From contig CACBKA010000004.1 in NCBI GenBank assembly GCA_902539745.1, forward strand, positions 1-64,000: a stretch of 64,000 bases of DNA, written 5' to 3'. Positions 11,647 through 22,049 of this stretch are shown piece by piece (position 1 is the first letter of the stretch; every line of letters starts with the position of its first letter). The position numbers and the translations under genes were made by a program. This DNA comes from an uncultured Pelagibacteraceae bacterium. GTDB lineage: Bacteria; Pseudomonadota; Alphaproteobacteria; Pelagibacterales; Pelagibacteraceae. The notes below the pieces were generated by a model. It did not search any database and had not been told where the DNA came from. It saw only the letters and a program-made list of their open reading frames with translations.

Positions 11647-11647
11647 A

Positions 11648-11848
11648 TTAGCAACAGCCACACTTTTTACTTTTTAAGATTCTGCTGTCAGCTATCTTAC
11701 CTTTGTTGATACCCTCTTTAATAGTGTATTCGAAAGTACCATTTGCACCTTTGTTGACAGCTTTTATCTTATTTTTGAAAAGAGATTTTTCTTTCTCTTT
11801 TTCTGATCTTTCCCTTGCAAAGCTTTCTAAATGCTTAGTGTCTCTCAT
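11648..11848 (-). CDS. Small basic protein ending in CGCC, downstream of the suf A-type carrier
   Basis: 66 aa, MRDTKHLESFARERSEKEK...KSKKCGCC; six bases from the upstream suf gene, same strand. Confidence 0.65.
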   Translation of the reverse strand: MRDTKHLESFARERSEKEKEKSLFKNKIKAVNKGANGTFEYTIKEGINKGKIADSRILKSKKCGCC

Positions 11849-11854
11849 GATTCA

Positions 11855-12190
11855 TTATACCTTAAATGACTCTCCGCAACCACAACGTTCTGTTTCGTTA
11901 GGGTTTTTAAACACAAATTGTGAGGAAAATTTATCAGTTTTGTAGTCCATTTCGGTTCCTAGAAGATACATAATTGCGTTAGAGTCTATAAAAACTTTTA
12001 CTCCTTTATCCTCTATTACTTCTTCATTTTTTTTTACCTCTTTTGCATATTCCATTATATAAGACATACCTGCACAACCACCAGATTTAACACCTACTCT
12101 TACCCCAATAGCAGAACTTTCTGCTTTGGACATAATTTCTTTAATTCTATTAGCAGCGTTATCGCTTAATTTGATTACTTGTTCACTCAT
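11855..12190 (-). CDS. A-type Fe-S carrier (SufA/IscA family)
   Basis: GVRVGVKSGGCAGMSY and C-terminal CGCGESF. Confidence 0.94.
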   Translation of the reverse strand: MSEQVIKLSDNAANRIKEIMSKAESSAIGVRVGVKSGGCAGMSYIMEYAKEVKKNEEVIEDKGVKVFIDSNAIMYLLGTEMDYKTDKFSSQFVFKNPNETERCGCGESFKV

Positions 12191-12489
12191 AAATTTAATT
12201 CTAGTTTGGCAGCTTCTGACATTTTAGACTTATCCCAAGGTGGATCCCACACTAAATCAAGTTTAACTTTAGAAACTCCCTTAACTTTCAATATACATTC
12301 TTCTACTTGTTTAGGCAAACTCTCCGCAACTGGACAGTTTGGTGATGTAAGTGTCATATCAACTTTCACATTTTTCTTTTCATCAATATCAATTTTATAA
12401 ATTAAGCCAAGTTCATAAATATTAACGGGTATTTCTGGATCATAAACTTTCTTAATCTCTTTAATAATTTTCTCTTTTAAATCACTCAT
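12187..12489 (-). CDS. SufT-like / MIP18 (DUF59) family protein
   Basis: YDPEIPVNIYELGLIY, TSPNCPVAESLP, VWDPPWDKSKMSE. Confidence 0.92.
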   Translation of the reverse strand: MSDLKEKIIKEIKKVYDPEIPVNIYELGLIYKIDIDEKKNVKVDMTLTSPNCPVAESLPKQVEECILKVKGVSKVKLDLVWDPPWDKSKMSEAAKLELNL

Positions 12490-12493
12490 AAAT

Positions 12494-12958
12494 TTATTTC
12501 TCTGTATTTACTACTTTTTTATTATCTTCAGCGGCATGCAAAAACGTATGCCAAGCCAAAGTAGCACATTTTACTCTCATTGGAAATTGCTTAACACCGG
12601 ATAGAGACATAATTGTTGTGTTTTCGTTGTCGCTCAAACTATTAATGCTTGGTTTATAACCCTCCTTAAGCATATTAATAAAGTTTTCTAAAATTTTTTT
12701 AGCCACGTTAAAATCTTTTCCTTTTATAATTTCAGTCATAATTGAAGCCGAAGCAATTGATATTGCACAACCTTCCCCTTCAAATGAGATATCTTCTACT
12801 TGTTTTTCGTCATTAAGTTTTAAAAAAACATGAACTTTATCTCCACAAAGAGGATTGTTTCCTTTTGCATCTTTATTAAAGCCATCACATTTTTTTTTAT
12901 TTCTTGGATTCTTGCCGTGATCCAATATAATTTCCTGATATAGTTCTTTCAAATCCAT
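12494..12958 (-). CDS. sufU: SufU/IscU-type Fe-S scaffold protein
   Basis: YQEIILDHGKNPRN, NPLCGDKV, GEGCAISIASASIM, RVKCATLAWHT. Confidence 0.93.
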   Translation of the reverse strand: MDLKELYQEIILDHGKNPRNKKKCDGFNKDAKGNNPLCGDKVHVFLKLNDEKQVEDISFEGEGCAISIASASIMTEIIKGKDFNVAKKILENFINMLKEGYKPSINSLSDNENTTIMSLSGVKQFPMRVKCATLAWHTFLHAAEDNKKVVNTEK

Positions 12959-14176
12959 TTAATTATTAAAAACTTTATTACATTTATTTATAGATTCATT
13001 TAAAATATCTATATCTTCTTTTGAATTATAAATTCCTAATGAAGCTCTAGCTGTTGCTGGTATTCCCATTTTTTCATGCAATATTTGACAACAATGATGT
13101 CCTGCTCTTATAGCAACTCCATCATCATCTAGAATTGTAGCTATGTCATGTGGGTGAATACCTTTAATTGTAAAAGATAATATTGCACCTCTATCCTTTG
13201 GATCACCAATAATTGAAACAGAATTATTTTTTTTAAGTTTTTCTAAACCATATTCTGTAATTTCTTTTTCATGTTGAGTGATATTTTTAATACCAATATT
13301 TTCTATAAACCTTATGGACTCTGCAAAACCTACGATTTCGGCTGTCTGTAAAGTACCTGCTTCAAATTTAGTGGGACTTTCAGGAAAGGAAATGTCATCT
13401 TTTTTAACTTCGTCTATCATCCCGCCTCCACCTTGATACGGAGGAAGTTCATCTAACCATTTTTTCTTAGCATAAAGAACACCAACGCCCGTTGGTCCAT
13501 ACATTTTGTGACAAGACATAACATAAAAATCACAATCCAATTTTTGCACATCTAATTTTAGATGTGGTGCCCCTTGACATCCGTCTATTAAAACTGGAAT
13601 TTTTTTGGTTTTTGCTAAATCAATGATTTTATTTAATGGCAATATAGTTCCAGTAACATTTGAAACATGTGTTACTGCTATTAATTTAGTTTTATTAGTA
13701 ATTAGTTTCTTTATTGAATCAATACTTACCTCTCCTTGTTTATCACACTCTGCAAATTTAATTACTGCTCCTTTTCTTTTTCTTAAAAAATGCCAGGGTA
13801 CATAATTTGCATGATGCTCTAATTCTGTAATTATAATTTCGTCCTTATCTTGTATAAATTTTTCTCCATAAGTTGTTGCTATCAAATTAATTCCCTCGGT
13901 CGCATTCTTGGTGAATACAATCTCTTCTCTCAATTTAGCGTTAATAAAATTTTTTATAAGGTCCCTAGTTTCCTCAAACCTATTAGTTGCTGTAACAGCA
14001 AGAGAGTGCATGCTTCTACCTACATTCGAAAATTCTTTTGAGTAGAAATTAGAAATTCTATCTATAACTACTTTTGGTTTCTGTGAAGAATTTGCACTAT
14101 CTAAATAAACTAATTTTTTACCTTTTACCTTATTTGAAAAAATAGGAAATTTTGATTTTATTTCTTTAATATCCAT
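12959..14176 (-). CDS. sufS: Cysteine desulfurase SufS
   Basis: PLP Lys in SCHKMYGPTGVGVLY; RAGHHC active-site Cys. Confidence 0.96.
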   Translation of the reverse strand: MDIKEIKSKFPIFSNKVKGKKLVYLDSANSSQKPKVVIDRISNFYSKEFSNVGRSMHSLAVTATNRFEETRDLIKNFINAKLREEIVFTKNATEGINLIATTYGEKFIQDKDEIIITELEHHANYVPWHFLRKRKGAVIKFAECDKQGEVSIDSIKKLITNKTKLIAVTHVSNVTGTILPLNKIIDLAKTKKIPVLIDGCQGAPHLKLDVQKLDCDFYVMSCHKMYGPTGVGVLYAKKKWLDELPPYQGGGGMIDEVKKDDISFPESPTKFEAGTLQTAEIVGFAESIRFIENIGIKNITQHEKEITEYGLEKLKKNNSVSIIGDPKDRGAILSFTIKGIHPHDIATILDDDGVAIRAGHHCCQILHEKMGIPATARASLGIYNSKEDIDILNESINKCNKVFNN

Positions 14177-15419
14177 GTATTTGTATTTCTATTTTATTTT
14201 CAATAAATTTTCTGACTGAATTACTTTTTATATCTCCAATTATCTCATTTAAAAAACCGTTAACTAATAATTGAACAGCTTGTTTTTTACTTAGTCCTCT
14301 CGTCATCAAATAATGAATAGAATTTTCATCAACGTTTCCTGAGGTTGAACCATGAGAACATTTAACATCATCCGCATATATTTCTAATTCCGGTTTTGAA
14401 TTAAACTCAGAATTTTCGCTCAAAAGTAAAGCTTTACTCAACTGATATGCATTAGTTTTTTGAGCTATATCTTTAACATATATTTTTCCCTGATAAACAC
14501 CTTTACCTTCAGCATCAACAACGCTTTTTATTTTTTGATAACTTTTACAATTTGGTACAAGGTGGTTTATTTTAGTTTTAATTTCCTGGTGTTTATCTCT
14601 GTTAATAAATAATGCTGATTTTATATTGCAATCGCAATTTTCTCCTTCAAGATCAAACTCTGCATCAATTTTATTAAACTTTGGACCAGATGAAAAAATA
14701 AAACTTGAGTAATTAGAATTAGATTTCATTTTACCTTTAGAGAATTTATAAAAAAAACCCTCATTTTGGTTAGCCTGTAGATTAATAGTTTTTAAAGATG
14801 CATTCTCATTTAATATTACATTTTCGGTTGTATTATAAATAAATTTATTTTTTGACTGATTTATATTGTACTCAACAGTGTGAAGTTCAGAATTTTTACC
14901 AAGTATTATTTTATTCTTATTGTTTAACAGATTATCTTTAAGATCGTCAGTAAAAACATTATAAATTATTATAGCTTTTTCAAACCTGTAATTATCTACA
15001 ACCTCAAGAAATAATCCGTTGTTTGAAAGTGCATTATTTAAATTAATAAGTGAGTTTTCCTTATTATTTAAAGAAAAATTACTGTCGTTATAACTTTTTA
15101 TTTTAATTTTGTTTTTATCTTCAAACTTAAATTCGCTATTTTCAAATTTTCCATTCACCATTAAAATATAATTATGATCAAATTCTTTTATAAAATTTAT
15201 AGATTTAGGCTTAATTTCATTTTTAAATGATTCTAAATTTTTAAAATTTTTTGAAAAGATTTGATTAATATCAGAAAACTTCCAATCCTCATGATTTCTA
15301 GTAGGAAAACCTTGTTGATTAAATAATTTTAAACTTTCTAGACGAAAATTTTTATCTTTCTGATTTAACACCTTGATTTTATTGATCTCACTTGGACTGA
15401 TTTTAAAGTTTTCATTCAT
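14166..15419 (-). CDS. sufD: Fe-S cluster assembly protein SufD
   Basis: Position between sufS and sufC; KCSHGSTSGNVDENSIHYLMTRGLSKKQA typical of SufB/D. Confidence 0.92.
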   Translation of the reverse strand: MNENFKISPSEINKIKVLNQKDKNFRLESLKLFNQQGFPTRNHEDWKFSDINQIFSKNFKNLESFKNEIKPKSINFIKEFDHNYILMVNGKFENSEFKFEDKNKIKIKSYNDSNFSLNNKENSLINLNNALSNNGLFLEVVDNYRFEKAIIIYNVFTDDLKDNLLNNKNKIILGKNSELHTVEYNINQSKNKFIYNTTENVILNENASLKTINLQANQNEGFFYKFSKGKMKSNSNYSSFIFSSGPKFNKIDAEFDLEGENCDCNIKSALFINRDKHQEIKTKINHLVPNCKSYQKIKSVVDAEGKGVYQGKIYVKDIAQKTNAYQLSKALLLSENSEFNSKPELEIYADDVKCSHGSTSGNVDENSIHYLMTRGLSKKQAVQLLVNGFLNEIIGDIKSNSVRKFIENKIEIQIHGY

Positions 15420-16154
15420 TTAATTAAGTTTTTTATATCCCTTCTTTTCTAATTCTAAAGCAAGTTCACTTGTTCCCGATTTTATTATTTTACCATCTGA
15501 AAGGATATGCACGTGATCAGGTTTAATATATTCTAAAAGTCTCTGATAGTGTGTGATTACTAAGAAAGACTTTTTTTCACTCCTAGAGGAATTCACTCCA
15601 TCAGAAATGATTTTTAATGCATCGATATCTAGTCCAGAGTCTGTTTCGTCAAGGATAATTAAGTTGGGATCTAAAATTTTCATTTGTAAAATTTCATTTT
15701 TCTTTTTTTCACCTCCTGAAAAGCCTACATTTAACTGTCTTGAAAGAATTTTTTCATCAATACCAAGTTCTTTAGCTTTTTCTTTAACCAATTCTAAAAA
15801 AGCAATTGTGTCTATTTCTTTTTCTCCTTTAGCTTTCTTAATTGTATTAAGAGAAGTCTTCAAAAAATTATTCGTATTCACCCCGGGTATTTCTAATGGA
15901 TATTGAAAAGCTAAAAATATTCCTTTTTGGGCTCTTTCTTCTACTGGTATATCGTTAAGACTCTCACCTAAATATTTTACTTCGCCTGAAATTTTGTACC
16001 CGTTTTTTCCTGATAGTACATTTGCCAAAGTACTTTTACCCGATCCATTTGGCCCCATTATTGCATGGACTTCTCCAGGATTAATTTTAAGATTAAGCCC
16101 TTTTAGAATTTCTCTATTATTAATTGATGCTTTTAAATTTTTAATTACTAACAT
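15420..16154 (-). CDS. sufC: Fe-S cluster assembly ATPase SufC
   Basis: GPNGSGKST Walker A, GFSGGEKKKNEILQM, DETDSGLD. Confidence 0.96.
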   Translation of the reverse strand: MLVIKNLKASINNREILKGLNLKINPGEVHAIMGPNGSGKSTLANVLSGKNGYKISGEVKYLGESLNDIPVEERAQKGIFLAFQYPLEIPGVNTNNFLKTSLNTIKKAKGEKEIDTIAFLELVKEKAKELGIDEKILSRQLNVGFSGGEKKKNEILQMKILDPNLIILDETDSGLDIDALKIISDGVNSSRSEKKSFLVITHYQRLLEYIKPDHVHILSDGKIIKSGTSELALELEKKGYKKLN

Positions 16155-16554
16155 TTTTTAATTTTCCAATCATAATTTCAATCATTTCGTAAAAACCTGT
16201 TTTTCTTGACATGGTCAAAAGTTCATCCATTTTAATTTTTTTAAAATGATCGACTGTTACTTTTTTTGCTTCGGGTAAATCCAGCGAATTAAATATATCA
16301 ATTAAAATATAGGCATAGCCTGCGGAAACCATAGCTTTGCTCCAACCCTTAAAACGTCCGTCTTCATAATCAACGAATAAATCAAATTGACAGCTTTTTA
16401 CTTTATTTTTTTCAGATCTTTTTTCTTTACTTAAAGGGTCATTATTTAATTTTTCACCCAGCGAAATAAGCCATCTATAAACTTCTAAACTTTCAACTGC
16501 TCTAAGCATATCTATATTATTCTTATACTCTGTTAATTTAGTATCAATATTCAT
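16141..16554 (-). CDS. sufE: SufE family protein
   Basis: VRSC-like VKSCQFDLFVDYEDGRFKGWSKAMVSAGYAYIL; inside suf operon. Confidence 0.85.
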   Translation of the reverse strand: MNIDTKLTEYKNNIDMLRAVESLEVYRWLISLGEKLNNDPLSKEKRSEKNKVKSCQFDLFVDYEDGRFKGWSKAMVSAGYAYILIDIFNSLDLPEAKKVTVDHFKKIKMDELLTMSRKTGFYEMIEIMIGKLKNVSN

Positions 16555-16555
16555 A

Positions 16556-16987
16556 TTATTTTTTGAATAAAGTTTTTGGATTCTTCATGGTTTTTATTTC
16601 CATGCAGTTGCCGTTTGGATCCGCTAAAAACATTGTTTCCTGTTCTATATCCTCACCCTTAAATCTAATGTAAGGAGGGTCAATAAATTTTATATTTTTA
16701 TCAATTAAACGTTGTTTTAAATTTTTAAAAGTTATTGCATCTAAATGTACTCCAAAATGTGGAACCGTAACGTTTCCCATATCTACATTGTGTCTTTCAC
16801 TAGTACTTTTATGATTTGGATCGCTTGCATGTAACGTTAATTCGTTTCCCCAAAAGTTTATATCCGCCCAAGCATCAGGGTATTTAAATTCAGCGTTTCC
16901 TCTCTCACATCCTAAAACATCGCAATAAAATTTTATTGCTTTATCCAAATCACCTGCGGGTATAGCTAAATGAAATCTATTTTCCAT
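16556..16987 (-). CDS. VOC (glyoxalase/bleomycin-resistance) superfamily protein
   Basis: [30 protein letters not shown]...DPNGNCMEIKTM. Confidence 0.88.
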   Translation of the reverse strand: MENRFHLAIPAGDLDKAIKFYCDVLGCERGNAEFKYPDAWADINFWGNELTLHASDPNHKSTSERHNVDMGNVTVPHFGVHLDAITFKNLKQRLIDKNIKFIDPPYIRFKGEDIEQETMFLADPNGNCMEIKTMKNPKTLFKK

Positions 16988-18423
16988 TAACCTACACTCC
17001 CTTCAAGACTAATACCAACCAGCTTTTGAGCCTCAACAGCAAACTCCATTGGCAATTGCTGTAATACTTCTTTGCAGAAACCATTTACTATTAAACTTAC
17101 TGCTTCTTCTTGATTGAGCCCTCTTTGATTACAATAATAAAGTTGCTCTTCATTTATTTTTGAGGTTGTGGCTTCATGTTCAACTGTTGATGAAAAATTT
17201 TTATTTTTAATATATGGAACGGTATGTGCCCCACACTTATTTCCCATCAATAATGAGTCACATTGAGTGTAATTTCTTGAGTTGGAAGCTTTTCTGGAAA
17301 TATCTACCAATCCCCTATAGGTATTATCTGCTTGACCTGCTGATATTCCTTTAGAAATAATTTTGCTCCTAGTATTTTTACCTAAGTGTATCATCTTTGT
17401 CCCTGTATCCGCTTTCTGATGATTATTAGTAATTGCAATTGAGTAAAACTCACCAACTGAGTTATCTCCTTGAAGTATACAACTAGGATATTTCCAAGTT
17501 ATGGCTGAACCTGTTTCAACCTGTGTCCAAGAAATTTTTGAATTTTTTCCTCTACATGCGCCTCTTTTAGTTACAAAATTATATATGCCACCTTTTCCAT
17601 CTTTATCTCCTGGATACCAATTTTGAACCGTCGAATATTTGATTTCAGCATCATCTAAAGCTACTAGCTCTACATTTGCAGCGTGTAACTGATTTTCATC
17701 TCTCATTGGCGCGGTACATCCTTCCAGATAACTCACATAACTTCCTTTGTCTGCTATAATCAAGGTTCTCTCGAACTGGCCAGTGTCGGATGCGTTGATT
17801 CTAAAATACGTAGATAACTCCATTGGGCATTTTACATTCGGTGGTATGTAAACAAATGAACCGTCAGTAAAAACTGCTGAGTTTAGTGTTGCGAAATAGT
17901 GATCGGTTATTGGTATTACTGATCCTAAATATTTTTTTACTAAATCCGGATGTTTTTGAATCGCTTCAGAAATAGAACAAAATATAATACCTTTTTTTGT
18001 TAATTCTTCTTTATAAGTTGTTGCAACTGAAACTGAGTCGAAAACTGCATCAACAGCAACCCCGCTTAATCTTTTTTGTTCTTGTAATGGTATACCTAAT
18101 TTTTTATAAGTTTCTAACAGCTTTGGATCTACTTCCTCTAAACTTTTAGGTTTTTCTGAAACAGATTTGGGTGCTGAGTAATAATACAAATCTTGATAAT
18201 CTATTTTTGGATATTTTGGTTTTTGCCAATCTGGTTCTTTTAGATTTTTTAATCTTTCGAAGGCTTTTAATCTCCATTCTAACATCCATTCAGGCTCTTT
18301 TTTCATTTTAGAAATAAACTTTATAGATTTTTCACTTAAGCCTTTTGGCGCTTTTATGCTTTCGATATCTGTAGTAAAACCATACTTATAATCTTGGTTA
18401 GTGTTAATATTTTGATTTTTCAT
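16987..18423 (-). CDS. sufB: Fe-S cluster assembly protein SufB
   Basis: 478 aa; [42 protein letters not shown]. Confidence 0.97.
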   Translation of the reverse strand: MKNQNINTNQDYKYGFTTDIESIKAPKGLSEKSIKFISKMKKEPEWMLEWRLKAFERLKNLKEPDWQKPKYPKIDYQDLYYYSAPKSVSEKPKSLEEVDPKLLETYKKLGIPLQEQKRLSGVAVDAVFDSVSVATTYKEELTKKGIIFCSISEAIQKHPDLVKKYLGSVIPITDHYFATLNSAVFTDGSFVYIPPNVKCPMELSTYFRINASDTGQFERTLIIADKGSYVSYLEGCTAPMRDENQLHAANVELVALDDAEIKYSTVQNWYPGDKDGKGGIYNFVTKRGACRGKNSKISWTQVETGSAITWKYPSCILQGDNSVGEFYSIAITNNHQKADTGTKMIHLGKNTRSKIISKGISAGQADNTYRGLVDISRKASNSRNYTQCDSLLMGNKCGAHTVPYIKNKNFSSTVEHEATTSKINEEQLYYCNQRGLNQEEAVSLIVNGFCKEVLQQLPMEFAVEAQKLVGISLEGSVG

Positions 18424-18848
18424 AAGTTCACATTTCGGTTATTTTGTTTTAATAAATCATTTAAACTTTTATTTTCAAAAAATGTATTTATATGCTGCTC
18501 TAAATCATCCCAAAGATTATGAGTAATACATTTGGTGTTCTTTCCATTGCATCCTTTTTTGGAGTCTTTTTTGCAGTTTAAAGTTTTTACTTTTTCATCA
18601 ACTGCAAAAATTATATTTGATAGTTTTATCTCTTTTGGACTTTTATCAAGAATATAACCGCCTGTTGGACCTCTTACACTCTTAACAAGTTTACTGTTTT
18701 TAAGTTTTGCAAATAACTGTTCTAAATAAGATAGAGAGATGTTTTGTCTTAAAGATATATCATTTAGACTTACAGGCTTGCCACTTTGGAAAGAAGCCAA
18801 GTCAGCCATAGCCATTACTGCGTATCTTCCTTTAGTTGTTAATTTCAT
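18420..18848 (-). CDS. Rrf2 family transcriptional regulator (IscR/SufR-like)
   Basis: [42 protein letters not shown]; three spaced cysteines [16 protein letters not shown]. Confidence 0.93.
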   Translation of the reverse strand: MKLTTKGRYAVMAMADLASFQSGKPVSLNDISLRQNISLSYLEQLFAKLKNSKLVKSVRGPTGGYILDKSPKEIKLSNIIFAVDEKVKTLNCKKDSKKGCNGKNTKCITHNLWDDLEQHINTFFENKSLNDLLKQNNRNVNL

Positions 18849-18979
18849 ATAATCCTTTATTTATGTGCATTATTTAATAATCCCTAGTAAATTAGTCAAC
18901 TTCAATAATAAATAAATTTGCCACATTAAAAACGTGCTATAAATCTATTTTTTTTTTGAAAATAATTATCATTATTAAA

Positions 18980-19636
18980 ATGAAACAGAAAAGTGTAGAA
19001 ATTTTTATTCCAGGACCAAGTGGTAGATTAGAAGGAAAATATTTTAAAAATTCAAAAAATAATTCTCCTGTAGCTATAATTTTACAGCCCCATCCACAAT
19101 ATGGAGGAACGATGAATAATAGAATCGTTCAGGAAACATATAACGTTTTTGTAAAAAACAATTTTTCTGTTTTGAGAATTAATTTTAGAGGTGTTGGTAA
19201 AAGTGAAGGTACATTTGATAATGGTCAAGGTGAACTTTCTGATGCCGCTGCTGCACTAGATTGGATTGAAAGAGAAAATCAAGATTATAGTCAGTGTTGG
19301 GTGTCAGGTTTTTCTTTTGGTTCTTTAATATGTATGCAGTTAATAATGAGAAGACCTGAGGTTAACAAATTTATAGCGATAGCGCCTCAGCCTAATGTAT
19401 ATGACTTTACATTTCTAGCTCCTTGCCCGGCTTCTGGACAAGTTGTTTATGGTGAAAAGGATGAATTAGTTTCAAGAGAAAGTATTAATGAATTGAACAA
19501 TAGACTGAAATCTCAAAAGGGTATTGAAGTTAATTTTTCAGAAATTAAAGGTGCAAATCATTTTTTTAAAGAAAAAGAGGAAGAATTAAAAAAAACTATA
19601 GACAAATATATTAAAGATAAAACAAAACTTATTTAA
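18980..19636 (+). CDS. Alpha/beta hydrolase
   Basis: HPQYGGTMNNRIV, LRINFRGVGKSEG, WVSGFSFGS; start set at MKQKSVEIF. Confidence 0.87.
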   Translation: MKQKSVEIFIPGPSGRLEGKYFKNSKNNSPVAIILQPHPQYGGTMNNRIVQETYNVFVKNNFSVLRINFRGVGKSEGTFDNGQGELSDAAAALDWIERENQDYSQCWVSGFSFGSLICMQLIMRRPEVNKFIAIAPQPNVYDFTFLAPCPASGQVVYGEKDELVSRESINELNNRLKSQKGIEVNFSEIKGANHFFKEKEEELKKTIDKYIKDKTKLI

Positions 19637-20750
19637 ATTTAATTAAAGTTCCACCACTTGTTGGTGTAGAACATCCTGTTGTATCAGGAAAGGAAATTGG
19701 TTCATTAAGAATATTTCTTATTGCTAGGAAGGCAAATGCTTGGGACTCCACAAAATCACCATCTACACCATAATCATCTATAGGCTGGAGTATAATTTCT
19801 TTAAGAGACCTTTGTTTTATTCTATTTAACAGTGATTTGTTTTTTCTACCTCCACCACAAATTAAAACCCTAAAAAACTTTTGCTTAATATTTAATAATA
19901 GTGAGGATAAAGCAGCTCCAATAATTCTTCCGGTAAAGTCAGTTAATGTCGCTGACCCATCCTCAAGAGATAATCCTCTTGCAAAAGAAACATCAAAATC
20001 ATTTACATCAAGTGATAAAGTTTTTTTATTTGACCTGTTTGAATAAAGCTCCTGAGCTTGTTCAAGAATAATTTCATTGGTCTTTCCAACAGAAGCCAAA
20101 TGTCCATCCTCGTCAAATTTTTTATTAGAATTTTTTCTTATCCATGAATCGATCAAGCAGTTACCAGGTCCTATATCTCTACTAGTAAAATCATAAGGTA
20201 TATAATTACGTACAATTGTTATATTAGAGATGCCTCCAATATTTAGTACACATGATGGGACTTGAATCCGATTTTGTTTTAAAATTAATTGATGAAAAAT
20301 TGGTGTTAGGGGAGCTCCTTCGCCTCCATTTTTTATGTCATTTTCTCTAAAATTATAAACAATATTTTTTTTTGTAAGTTTTGATAATAAATTTCCGTCA
20401 CCAAGCTGGACAGAAATTTTTTCAGTTGCATTATGATAAATGGTTTGACCATGAAATCCTACAAGATCTAATTTATATTTTTTTGAAATTTCACTTACAA
20501 CCTCAACATGATACATTGTTATTTTTCTCTCTAAATTTTTAAGATCTTTTGTAAAATTTTTTAAGTCTTTTGTATTGTTAATTTTTTCTTTAATGGAGTG
20601 AATGTTTTCATAAATATCGTCTTGATATTTATAATACTTATTAAATAATACTTCATATTTTGATATCCCATCTGATTTGATTATTGATGCATCAATCCCA
20701 TCACCAGATGTACCACTCATTAAACCCAAAGATGTATATTCTTTGCTCAT
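19629..20750 (-). CDS. anmK: Anhydro-N-acetylmuramic acid kinase
   Basis: GLMSGTSGDGIDA, GFHGQTIYH, DIGPGNCLID. Confidence 0.96.
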   Translation of the reverse strand: MSKEYTSLGLMSGTSGDGIDASIIKSDGISKYEVLFNKYYKYQDDIYENIHSIKEKINNTKDLKNFTKDLKNLERKITMYHVEVVSEISKKYKLDLVGFHGQTIYHNATEKISVQLGDGNLLSKLTKKNIVYNFRENDIKNGGEGAPLTPIFHQLILKQNRIQVPSCVLNIGGISNITIVRNYIPYDFTSRDIGPGNCLIDSWIRKNSNKKFDEDGHLASVGKTNEIILEQAQELYSNRSNKKTLSLDVNDFDVSFARGLSLEDGSATLTDFTGRIIGAALSSLLLNIKQKFFRVLICGGGRKNKSLLNRIKQRSLKEIILQPIDDYGVDGDFVESQAFAFLAIRNILNEPISFPDTTGCSTPTSGGTLIKFK

Positions 20751-20807
20751 ATTTATATTTATTTATAGTTATTTTAGTATAATAGTAGGTTTAGCATATA
20801 AAATTCT

Positions 20808-22049
20808 ATGAAAAATAGCTTTTTATCTGAAATGAAGTCTCGTGGTTATCTAAATCAATGTACCGATTTAGAAAATCTTGAGAAAATTTCAAAAGATAAG
20901 TCAATTAAAGCTTACATTGGTTTTGATTGCACAGCACCTAGTTTACACGTTGGAAGCTTATTGCAAATAATGATTTTACGGCTTTTGCAGAGACATGGTC
21001 ATCAACCTATAGTACTTTTAGGTGGAGGAACCACACTAATCGGCGACCCATCTGGTAAAGATTCTACTAGAAAAATTTTAAAGCAAAAAGATATTAAAAA
21101 AAATATCTTAAGTATCAAAAAGCTTTTTGAAAAATTATTACCAGCTAGAAATAAGAAAATAAAACCCATTTTTGTAGATAATTACCAGTGGCTTTCTAAA
21201 CTAAAATATATTGATTTTTTAAGAGAAATAGGAAGGCACTTTACAATTAATAAAATGCTCTCTTTTGATAGTGTTAAACTTAGGTTGGACCGAGAACAGT
21301 CACTGAGTTATATGGAATTTAATTATATGATTTTACAGGCTTATGATTTTTATCAATTGTATAAGAAACATGATTGTATTTTACAAATGGGGGGTTCGGA
21401 TCAGTGGGGCAATATAGTTAGTGGTGTAGAGTTGATAAGAAGAATTTTGCAAAAAAACTCTTATGGATTAACAACTCCACTAATTACTTTATCATCAGGT
21501 GCTAAAATGGGAAAAACTGAAAAAGGCGCAGTATGGTTAGATCAGAAAATGTTCTCGCCATACAACTATTGGCAGTTCTGGCGAAATACTTCAGATAATG
21601 ATGTAAAAAAGTTCCTGAATTATTTCACTGAAATCGGGATTAATGAATTATCTAAAAAAATTGAAAATGAAAAAAATATTAATAATCTTAAAATACTTTT
21701 AGCAAATGAAGCAACAACTATTATGCACGGCGCAAAAGCTGCTAAAGATTGTGCTGACACAGCAAAAGAAACTTTTGTTATGGGAGGTTTGGGTAAAAAT
21801 ATTCCTGTGAAAACAATTAGTAAGGAGAAATTATCAAAAGGAATAAATATTATAGAATTAATTTTTCAAAATGGTTTAGTGAACTCAAAAAGTGAGGTGA
21901 GAAGAGTATTAAAAAATAATGGAATTAGAGTAAATGATATCGTAATAAGTGATGAAAAAAAAATAATAAATATGGAAAACGTATCAAAAGATAACTCTAT
22001 CAAACTATCAGTAGGTAAGAAAAATCATTTAAAAGTAAAAATTATCTAG
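20808..22049 (+). CDS. tyrS: Tyrosyl-tRNA synthetase
   Basis: HVGSLLQI (HIGH-like), GGSDQWGNI, KMGKT (KMSKS-like). Confidence 0.97.
   Translation: MKNSFLSEMKSRGYLNQCTDLENLEKISKDKSIKAYIGFDCTAPSLHVGSLLQIMILRLLQRHGHQPIVLLGGGTTLIGDPSGKDSTRKILKQKDIKKNILSIKKLFEKLLPARNKKIKPIFVDNYQWLSKLKYIDFLREIGRHFTINKMLSFDSVKLRLDREQSLSYMEFNYMILQAYDFYQLYKKHDCILQMGGSDQWGNIVSGVELIRRILQKNSYGLTTPLITLSSGAKMGKTEKGAVWLDQKMFSPYNYWQFWRNTSDNDVKKFLNYFTEIGINELSKKIENEKNINNLKILLANEATTIMHGAKAAKDCADTAKETFVMGGLGKNIPVKTISKEKLSKGINIIELIFQNGLVNSKSEVRRVLKNNGIRVNDIVISDEKKIINMENVSKDNSIKLSVGKKNHLKVKII

Noticed and set aside
15553-15906. 117-aa plus ORF opposite sufC
   Set aside because: Antisense shadow; SufC frame has full ABC motifs.
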